Shown piece by piece: positions 55,801 to 64,000 of a DNA stretch of 64,000 nucleotides (its first letter is position 1; each line of letters begins with the position of its first letter). Made by a program: the position numbers and the translations under genes. The notes below the pieces were generated by a model that was given only the letters and a program-made list of their open reading frames with translations, did not search any database and was not told the origin of the DNA. Source of the DNA: Rhipicephalus microplus (Eukaryota; Arthropoda; Arachnida; Ixodida; Ixodidae). Location: contig NC_134701.1 of the NCBI RefSeq assembly GCF_043290135.1, positions 101,654,702 to 101,718,701 of the forward strand. The letters run 5' to 3'.

Positions 55801-56539
55801 TGCATACGACTTCAATATTGGTGCTGCAAATGTGATAAGCATATCATATATGTTGAGGCCCTTACCACTTTTTCACGTTGCTCAGCTGCCTATTGATGGT
55901 TTTGTCGTCAATTCAGTACAATATTTGTGTCCTGCGTGAAACTTTTGAGTCACATAAAGTTTGCTTTTGGTTTATTTCAGATGATTCGAGTTCACGCGAA
56001 GAATCATGAAAATGAAACTTCCAAAACAGAGCAGTTGGCAGCGTGGAGAAGAAGCTGAAAGCTACCAAAAGACCAAAAGAATGAATCACTGGTTCATATG
56101 CATGTAGAACTAATGTCAAGCATTATCATGTACTATTTTTTGCCGTTGAATCATATATTCAAACACTCCGAGTCTATCCCAGCAACTCATGTGGGTAACT
56201 GACGTTTCAATTATGACTTATTTTGTTATGTTGCCGTCAGAACAGTGTGCATCAGATGAATTCAAATTATATCAAGAACGTAAGACCACGTGGTTGCAGA
56301 AACTGTTTAGATAAATTAATGTGATCATTCCTGAAATAGCACAATCTTTGTGAGATTCAGAAATGAATTTTCTCTTCGAATAGTCTCTGTGGCTGTGTAA
56401 AGCATCTACTACAGGTAGCGTTAGGAGCCATTTCAGGTCGCAAACGCCAACAAACTTTCCATAAATACCAGTGAACATAGCTTATATAATGGCAGAAATG
56501 CTCCTCAGATGCACAATGTGTCTTTATGTCTTCATTTTT
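52856..56539. other. Gene-free A+T-rich region
   Basis: No gene or repeat is supported. Short frames (for example 53980-54189) lack recognisable features. Confidence 0.4.
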
Positions 56540-56775
56540 ATATGATTAAAACTGTCTAGTAATGCCCATATATAAAAATATACAAAAATCTTCAATATAA
56601 GCATATAAAGATTCTCCAGATATGGCCATTTATGACAATATATAAGGCTTTCTTATAAGAGTATACCAAATTGGGCACATATGGTCGTATAAGGCCTTAC
56701 ACTTCTGTGTACCCAATTTTTATTATGTTCTCATAGGAATTTTTATATAGGTTGAGATATGGCATTTTTGTTAGG
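56540..56775. repeat. A+T-rich palindrome-dense repeat, copy 2
   Basis: Shares the ATATGGCCAT, AAGGCTTTCT, GTACCCA and CATATAAGGC words with 39150-39460. Alignment is approximate. Confidence 0.5.
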
Positions 56776-58188
56776 ACGTGCTTGTCAGTTTACTCTTTGC
56801 TAATTTTATCAATTCCTTTTCGCGTTTGCTTGTGGTTGCACGAATATATATTTTTTCGTGCAAATAAAATTCTCACAACCTTCTCTAGTACGAGAATAAC
56901 GTTTCACAGCTAGTCCGACTGGCGGCATTTCCCGAACCTGTCACATACTCCTAGTGGTACTTGTTCTGCACGTCCATATATAGACCAAGAAAATAAACAC
57001 ACGAATGCTGGCGATAGGAAAGGCAGCGCAACGCACGTGTGATGCAGAGGTTGTGCTTTTGGCTCGCACAACCGGCCATATGTTTTACGCTTTTCTACAG
57101 TGAAATGTCTTGTGAGATCAGACGGGCAAACTTTGTTACCGTATTTTTTCCTTGCCCCCTCCAACGGTGTCCTCCACAACTATTGGATTCAATGGGAAAA
57201 AACTGAGTAAATAGAAATACCACACGGAAAATAGTATTCAAACTTTAGACCTCTGTGTGGTAGTTTGAAATTAGTCCACTGAATGGGAAGACGTCAGTGC
57301 TTGAAACACCGTTGCGAACTTAACCTATGCAGGCTTTGTGCAGGGTGAAGGAACGTGTTTACATGTGCAATAAACTGTACTACAACAGTAATGTGAAAAT
57401 TAGGCATCACAGAGTGTGCATTGCGTAGCGAGTGAATCGTTGAATGATCCAACGCATTGCGAATTCCTGAGACCTAATTGTTCTTTGTGGCAAGCCACAG
57501 CTTCAACTATTGCACGTAACGTCCTTAAAGTGTGAAGCAGGCGCTTACAAGTTTTTACACTAAGGAGTATTTTATTTACAAGAGAGGATGGAAAAGTGTA
57601 ATTTGATAATACTTACACTTTGTCTTTTTTATAAGAAGAAACAGTGTATTCAAAAGTACCCTTTCTATTCACGTCAGCTTTCTTGATGACACATTTTGCC
57701 TGAGACGTGCTTAAAAAATAGGCATTGCAATAACTTTCTTGCTTGTGGTGAGCCTATATTTGTTTCGGTTATTACTGATCTCTCGGCATCATACTTGTAA
57801 GTCATGTTTTTTGCCTTCTATAAAGGAACATAAGGAAAGGAGAAATGTGATTCAACTTGGTTAATGGGTCATGATAACCAGCTGCAGTTAGAACGCATTT
57901 TTATCAGCAAGTTTTAACAATCTAGTTTTCCTTTTATTGCTCGTACAATATAGAAAGACAAAAATAATTCTTCTCTATATTCCTGGTGTATTTGCCTAAA
58001 GCTTAGCCGGTTATGGTCCTTTTCTTGGTTCGTTTGCATCATAACATTAGGTCGACCGTCCAAAACAACTTCCTCGATACACGCCATCGTGAGCCGGATA
58101 AAAAATGGAGTTAGGGGAAGCCATACTTATTCCAAGGAAACAAACTGGCCTTTTGCATTATAATGAGTGCAAATGCAGGTGTGCAATA
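56776..58188. other. Gene-free region
   Basis: A minus-strand frame at 56910-57179 has no family features. Nothing else is assigned. Confidence 0.4.
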
Positions 58189-58203
58189 TCGATAGCGGAA
58201 AGT
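58189..58203. repeat. SINE target-site duplication, left copy
   Basis: TCGATAGCGGAAAGT, repeated exactly at 58450-58464. Confidence 0.92.
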
Positions 58204-58449
58204 TGGTAGATTGATTGATAATTGGGGTTTAACGTCCCAAAACCACTATATGATTATGAGAGACGCCGTAGTGGAGGGCTCGGGAAACTTCGACCCCCAG
58301 GGATTCTTTAATGTGCACCCAAATCTGAGTACACGGGCCTACAACATTTCCACCTCCATCGGTAATGCAGCCGCTGCAGCCGGGATACGAACCCGCGACC
58401 TGCGGGTCAGCAGCCGAGTACCTTAACCACTAGACCACCGTGGCGGGGC
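58204..58449 (-). mobile_element. tRNA-derived SINE, intact with 15-bp target duplication
   Basis: Oriented on the minus strand. The tRNA-like head (reverse of GGGATACGAACCCGCGACCT and ACCTTAACCACTAGACCACC) lies at the right end and holds the A and B boxes. The body carries TATGAGAGACGCCGTAGTGG and GGGATTCTTTAATGTGCACC. The tail is ATTGATTGATAATTGGGG at the left end. 246 bp between exact 15-bp duplications of TCGATAGCGGAAAGT, so it is young. Matches in style the tick SINEs I know of (Ruka-like). The name is from memory only. Confidence 0.9.
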
Positions 58450-58464
58450 TCGATAGCGGAAAGT
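58450..58464. repeat. SINE target-site duplication, right copy
   Basis: TCGATAGCGGAAAGT, equal to 58189-58203. Confidence 0.92.
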
Positions 58465-60029
58465 GTACGACCCCATAGTGAACTAGTGTTCTACAACTCA
58501 GTGTTCAGTCTATTGAGAAGGAAGGCTTCTGTGTCCAAGCGTGTGAAGTATTTGATGTTTTCTTTTACCAAAGACCTCATGCAGTTTGCTTCCGATTTTT
58601 TTATGCCACTTAGAATGCTTGTATATGTTTCCAGTTCTGAAAAAAAACTGGTATGCATACCTTTGTTTTTTTCAATTTTCAATATGTAACATTCGTTGCT
58701 TCACTTGGGGACTTTTTATTTTTTGAGCGCTTTCAGTAAATTATCACCGACGTCAGAATGCACTGACAATACCTGTCTTATCATGGTGCCAATACCAGTA
58801 CAAACGCACGCGAGATTCGGTGTGTTTTTCAAAGTAATTGTAACCTGCAAAACTTGCAGAGGTTGAAATCTTCATTAGCAAAATTCTTAAGAGACGATAA
58901 GTGTAGGTGGATTTTCTCTTCCGAAATCTCATATCAACGCGATTTCCACTGGAAGGATATAAATAGCACTCAGCACGATTGACGACACGTTTACGTTCAT
59001 AAGGCAGAGACATATAAAATGCTGGTTATTTTAGCGGAATAACAACGAACGGCACAAAGAAAGTGTTTCATTAGACAATATAAAATATCACCGTTCGCAA
59101 AATAGAAAAATAGCCATAAAATACGCGCTGAAGGCAGGGGTGTGGTGAGAAACATATGTATCAAGTTTTTAGCCCTGATAAGAAAAAATGCAAGGTGACT
59201 TCAAAAGAAGAGTAGAAAATAGAAGAATCAGAAGATAAGGTGTGCTATTCAGATTCAACACTTTACAGTTTTGTTTATTTTTATTCAGATTTCTTCCTTG
59301 CGAACAAGTTAGGATATTTGCTTATGCCCCTGCAAGGCTTGAGCCCCTTCAACAAAAAATTTTGCACGACCTAACTTTAGGCCATTTTTTTAATATTTCA
59401 GCATTGCAGAGTTTAAAAAAAACATTACAGGAGGGAAGACGCTTTTGCGCTTGCCGCTCAAAACAAGCACGGTCCTTAGGGCTACAACCTTGCATAACTA
59501 CGAGCATCTATGGCCTAATTTCTGTTAGAACAGAATGGGGAGGCTGACAATCTGCGACAGCATTTTGTCTTATCTCACATTCATTTGTTTAAGAACAAAT
59601 GGCTGCGAGACAGGATGTGACTGTTACTCGCAGATAAAGGCCATTAGAAAGAAAACATGAAGCGCTCGCTAGAGAGGCCCGACACTAGGCGATGTCGTTT
59701 AGGCGACCCTTTTCCCGTTTCATATTAGAGCGTTTGTTCTCGAATTCTGAGTAATCGGTCTGCGTTGGCTTGTATACGGTGAGTGGCATTCGAAATGTGT
59801 GAGGCGTTTTTTTATGCCGTGATCCCTCTAATCTCTGCACTGGAACCAGCTTTCAAACTATTGGCCTTTTCGTGCGGCGAGCTAAGCCTTGTTTCAAAGG
59901 CACAGCAATAAGCACGTAGCGCCTGTAAGCAAGCGCAAGTGTAGGAGGGCAAATGGCATGCATGCAATTTTTTTTGCTTCACCATTTCCAACTTAGTTGA
60001 TCCATTTGTATATGTACGTACAAAAACTT
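58465..60029. other. Gene-free A+T-rich region
   Basis: No supported feature. Confidence 0.4.
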
Positions 60030-60268
60030 CGATATCATTATGAGTGACGCTGTAGTTGAGGGTGGACTGGTGGGTGGGTGCTCCGCAACATTATTTGAGG
60101 ACTCCGGAAATCTTGATTATGTGGTCTTTTCTAGGCTGTAATAACGTTCCTCATAACGTGGACGCTTATCATTTTGCCGCCACTGAAATGCGACCACCGA
60201 GATCAAATCCGCGGTTTTCATATCAGCAGCCGATTGCCGTACCCACTTAATTTACCATGGCTGACTAC
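60030..60268 (-). mobile_element. Degenerate SINE, same family as 58.2 kb
   Basis: TATGAGTGACGCTGTAGTTGAG and ACTCCGGAAATCTTGATT align with the body. GAGATCAAATCCGCGGTTTT and CAGCAGCCGATTGCCGTACC align with the tRNA-like head. An extra ~30 bp near 60065 and many substitutions make it old. Confidence 0.7.
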
Positions 60269-60711
60269 AACGCAGTTTCATTGCGAATAACTGCTCACTT
60301 CTAGAATGTAATGTTGTACGTGTCATCATTAGGAGCCTCAACTGGGTGGCGGTAAACGGGAGAAGTGTTTTGTGAGCGCCAAACCTTCGTGGGAATCGAA
60401 GCCGCAGTGGAAGCTATGACTCTTCCAGGAGTGATACTCAGACCGAAAGCTGGAAGAGTGTAATTTCTAGAATATATTGCGAACACTGTTGGGTCTAATA
60501 TTACAAGTATGCTTGTAAGGTACTCCATCTCTTGATTTTGTGGCTAATGATCGTGAATGGCTAGGGTTGAACCCGTTGTAATAAATTAGAAGCAGTCAAC
60601 GACCTTCTCGTAATGCAATTTATATGGAGTGACGCCCAGTTGCAGAATTCACGTTCCCAGAGCCTGGGTTGCTATTTTACTTTTCTACAGCGTTATTTCG
60701 CGTATGTTGTA

Positions 60712-60920
60712 CACCTCGGTGGAACGATGGCTTAGGTGCTCGGCTGCTGACCCGAAGGTCACAGGCGCGATCCTGGTAGAAGTAGTCGAATTTATATGGA
60801 GCCGAAGTGGTAGATAGTCACATACCTTGCAATGTCAGTGCATTTAAAAAAAACACCTGGTAGTGAAAACCGTCGGAGCTCTTCACTACTGCATATCTCA
60901 TAATCATATCATAATTTTGG
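60712..60920 (+). mobile_element. Degenerate SINE in plus orientation
   Basis: Head ACGATGGCTTAGGTGCTCGG (A box) and GGTCACAGGCGCGATCCTGG (B box). Tail GAGCTCTTCACTACTGCATA and CTCATAATCATATCATAATT is the reverse complement of the body text of the 58.2-kb copy. The middle portion is shortened and mutated. Confidence 0.7.
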
Positions 60921-63900
60921 AAAGTGAAGGCCTTGATATGAGTACTATAGAATCGCGGATATCAACACAGTGTATTTTCAAATTAACGCTTTTTAAGGCA
61001 CTCGTGCGCAAGATTTTGATGCACCGCCATGCCTTATTGGGGCAATACTCGGCTCACATGATTCAGACACCATGCTCGAGTTCCGTTGAATTCCTGATAT
61101 TTTGTCTTATTTCATTTCTTTTCTCATTTCTCGGGATAGCTGTTACGGACACCGGTGGTGACAGACACCTGAGACATCCTCGTTGCGATCTCATGACAGC
61201 TGCTGCTGTAAAACCGGCACGCTTGCGAGCATAGTGCACCTTATTGGCCTGCAAACTACCATTCGAGATGACCATCTCAACGTCACCTTACTCGCAATAG
61301 TCGGTTTTTCGCGGCAAGAAAGGAACACAAGCTTTGACATTGGTCTCGATGATGCCGACGTCATATGGCCTGTTTTAGGTGTAATAGAAACACGTTTTTG
61401 TGTCCACATCGTTTGGTGAGTTGACCTATTGCTGGAAGTTAAGGCTCATTGGTGCTGGACGCTGAAGGTTTCTAAGTAAGCCGGAATTTGAATTTATGCA
61501 AACATATTTTCCCTGAATCACGAAGAATATATATTTGCAGAAGCCATATGCCATTTGTTTAGGGATACTTCGCATGTTACATATCTGCATAAGTGAAGCC
61601 CTCTTATCAAAATATCTCAACTGGTTCATATTTAGGTCGTTGTTTCCCTGCTTATGGGCACATTTTGGGGCTTCCATGAATGACGTGGTTAGGACGCCTG
61701 GATTAAGAAGATAAAAGCTTGCAATGAAAAATTCCGTAAACAGGGGTCGTGTGCTCGAGCTGACATATGGACGAGTGGTCTTGTCTCTAGACTCATATCC
61801 TCCTCAAATCAATTCTAGCCTTGAAGAACACGAGTTCAATTGTAAAATTGTCAGCTAGGGTGCATGACTGGTACTGACAGAGTATTCATCGCGGTTATAA
61901 ATCGTGCGACAACATTGAGAATGACTCATTTGCGGCAGAATTGTACAATCATCGCCATAAGGAAATACGAGGTTCGTTTGCATTAATCTTATCAGAACAA
62001 CCACGAAAAAGCATGATCATAGTATTTATGCTCAGCTGAATAAAAGTATAATGACGTGAATAATGATGGTCGGCAAAAGACAAGGAAGACAGGCATATGC
62101 ATGAAACAGCAGTTGATGAAGTGCTGGTATTGTGGGTGTCAGTGATTGTGTCGTAAGCTGGGTGCACTGCAGCTCTTCATTGTTGCAAGCCAAAAAATGC
62201 TATTCGCTTGAGCTGTGCAACTAAGCCAAATTACCCAGCCAGAAAGCACACGTATTCTCCATAATTGGGTCTCTTTTCTACTAAGCGAGCATGCAGCGTA
62301 TCCCCCTGGCATAGTCAGGTTTCCTTTGGTGGTTTCAAGTCCTCATTGAATTTTTTGCTAATCCCTGCAGTAATCGCAGGTGCTCTCAGTATTTTTAGTC
62401 ACGACTAGTTATGTAGTTATGAGGCTCTACTACAGAAAAAAATCAGATTATGCAGAACGTTGTATAACAGTTTTGCCGTTTAAATGAACTTTATTTAGGT
62501 GAAAGACTTTGATTCCTCATGAAGCGCGAAAATAGACCGACAGTGGCATCAGCGTCCCGTGAGGGCCCCGAAGAATTATCATAACGAAACGAGATACTTA
62601 AGGATATCACAGTGACGTTACACAATGCAAAATTTCGGGGAGTTTTTGGACAGCACATGAGGACGTCACCACGTGACATAGATGACATGGTCCTCCGGCC
62701 AATGTTGCTCCGATAAATTAGGGAGTACAGTAGAAGGTGAGCTGCAAGAACTTTGTAAAGCCACGGATCTAGGAGGCTCTTTAAAGCCATGCTCTGTTCA
62801 CAAATATATACGAAGAAATTGAGGCAGAATTTACGTATCGACGGACAAGAAAAGAAGATGACCTGCAGGTTCGAATCGGCTAAAGCTAGTGCGAAAGTGG
62901 CCATGTGGGTTTTGTCGCTTCACGTTCTCTAATAATACGACAATGTTCCGCATTGTACAGAGTTATTATAAATTCTTAAGGGCGTGTCTGTTGAAGCTAT
63001 CATCTCATTATAATGTAAGAGACAGAGAGAGGGAAAGCAAGAGGGTTTGGCAGCCGAGTGAAAATTTGGTGGTGACAACACTATTAGGTAATTATGCAAG
63101 CAGTTTCAAAGCCCTTTTCAGATCGTAGTTTTATTTGATGGTTTCATGAGAAACGTGGCAGGTTTGCTGCGGTGCGTACTTTCAAATTTTGTCTATTTGA
63201 CTTTATGTTTACGATGCAGCAAAGTGTCTCTTGTATTCGTACTGAAGCGTGTCACGACATAGAGGATCTAATGTAGCAGTAAGTACACCTTTTCATGACG
63301 TAATTCTTGAGGTTTTAAGACGTGATCTACTATGAGACAAACTCGTTTGGTCACCGCAGCTTACGCCAGACTTAGAATGCACCCAACGAGTAAAGGCGGT
63401 CATTACACTATGCTAAGTAAAAAATCGATGCATGATGGTACTTTGAATTACGCCAGCAGCGGCTTGACAAAAAGAAAATACCTGTCACCGTTCAAATTTT
63501 GTTTCTCCCCTGTGCATGAATTATATGCACCAAATTAATAGTATTATGTACGGCGAAAACTAAAGTTTGCACCTCATTATTGTCAGAACGACGCACGAGC
63601 TGGTTCCAAAACCTCCTTCCAGTTCTATGAAAATTTTCTAGGTATATCGTGACGTAGTGAACAGCGGAATAGCTTTGACCAATCCCGTTTGACTGCTCCT
63701 GTATCTTTTTGTTCAATCTCGCCCTCCTTCTAGCTAGAAGACTCACAAAGTAGCGCAACTGCACTCCAAAAAACAAACGACTAAAAGGGGTAGGTGGTTA
63801 GTCCTTCTGGGGATCAACTGATTTGAAAGCACTATTCTCTTTTTTTTTTGAAAATGCTGCAAGACGATTCATGGTTAGTCCTTGAAAGATTACTGCAAGA

Positions 63901-64000
63901 GAACTACGAGTTTCTCCTGAGAAAGCTAATTGTTACTCAAGTAAGTACTAACAGCTGATTTTCGGTAATAATTTCTAACACAGAAAACGTTACTCTCATA
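60921..64000. other. Gene-free region to window end
   Basis: A 137-codon minus frame (62491-62904) starts MATFALALADSNLQV and has no motif I recognise. Other frames are short. No gene is claimed. Confidence 0.4.

Noticed and set aside
58370..58445. Possible tRNA gene (A and B boxes on the minus strand)
   Set aside because: It is the head of a SINE with target duplications, and the acceptor stem does not pair as in a tRNA.
62491..62904. 137-codon minus-strand frame
   Set aside because: No recognised domain, no convincing start context or splice sites. Left as unassigned.

Overview
The window is eukaryotic and repeat-dominated. It looks like non-coding and intronic DNA of a large arthropod genome, most probably a hard tick. 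That guess rests on remembered repeat styles: a tRNA-derived SINE with an ATTGATTGAT end, AAGCTCC/GGAGCTTC terminal inverted repeats, and CR1/Jockey-like LINEs. It is inference, not a database match. There is no bacterial gene organisation, rRNA gene or CRISPR array. Most open frames are chance frames in A+T-rich DNA.

Layout. 0.1-0.8 kb: degenerate C-terminal end of an animal DNA-transposon transposase. 1.96-18.5 kb: exons of a DUF4806-type protein gene or pseudogene, split by a ~15.6 kb intron. That intron holds a diverged tandem duplication (3.5-4.4 kb), a minus-strand LINE fragment (5.4-6.4 kb) and a complete Ty3/gypsy LTR retrotransposon (6836-16613). The gypsy pol gene is itself split between RNase H and integrase by a full-length CR1/L2-Jockey-like LINE (10632-15145). 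21-22.3 kb: tandem triplication of non-coding DNA. 23 kb: truncated LINE end. 29.7-32.9 kb: a mobile repeat built of ~147-bp units carrying a LINE insertion and a GC-rich MITE. 35.9-38 kb: decayed RNase H-bearing LINE carrying a MITE. 38.7-39.0 kb: a plausible terminal coding exon. 46.2-52.9 kb: a composite bounded by perfect 21-bp inverted repeats, holding a 60-bp tandem repeat, a mutated LINE and a 192-bp duplication. 58-61 kb: a cluster of three SINEs.

The most interesting part is the nested pair at 6.8-16.6 kb. The gypsy element has a textbook-looking -1 frameshift signal at the gag/pol junction: a GGAAAAC heptamer, then a perfect 11-bp stem. The LINE carries tandem 285-bp promoter monomers, each with a TATA box 31 bp upstream of an initiator. 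The monomers are an exact multiple of three and free of stops in the ORF1 frame. A 2A motif (DVELNPGP) sits between this promoter-encoded leader and the ORF1 core. ORF1 and ORF2 lie in the same frame, separated by a single UAG, and ORF2 has no usable AUG. Both elements look young: the LTRs differ at 2 of 158 positions and all retroelement frames are open.
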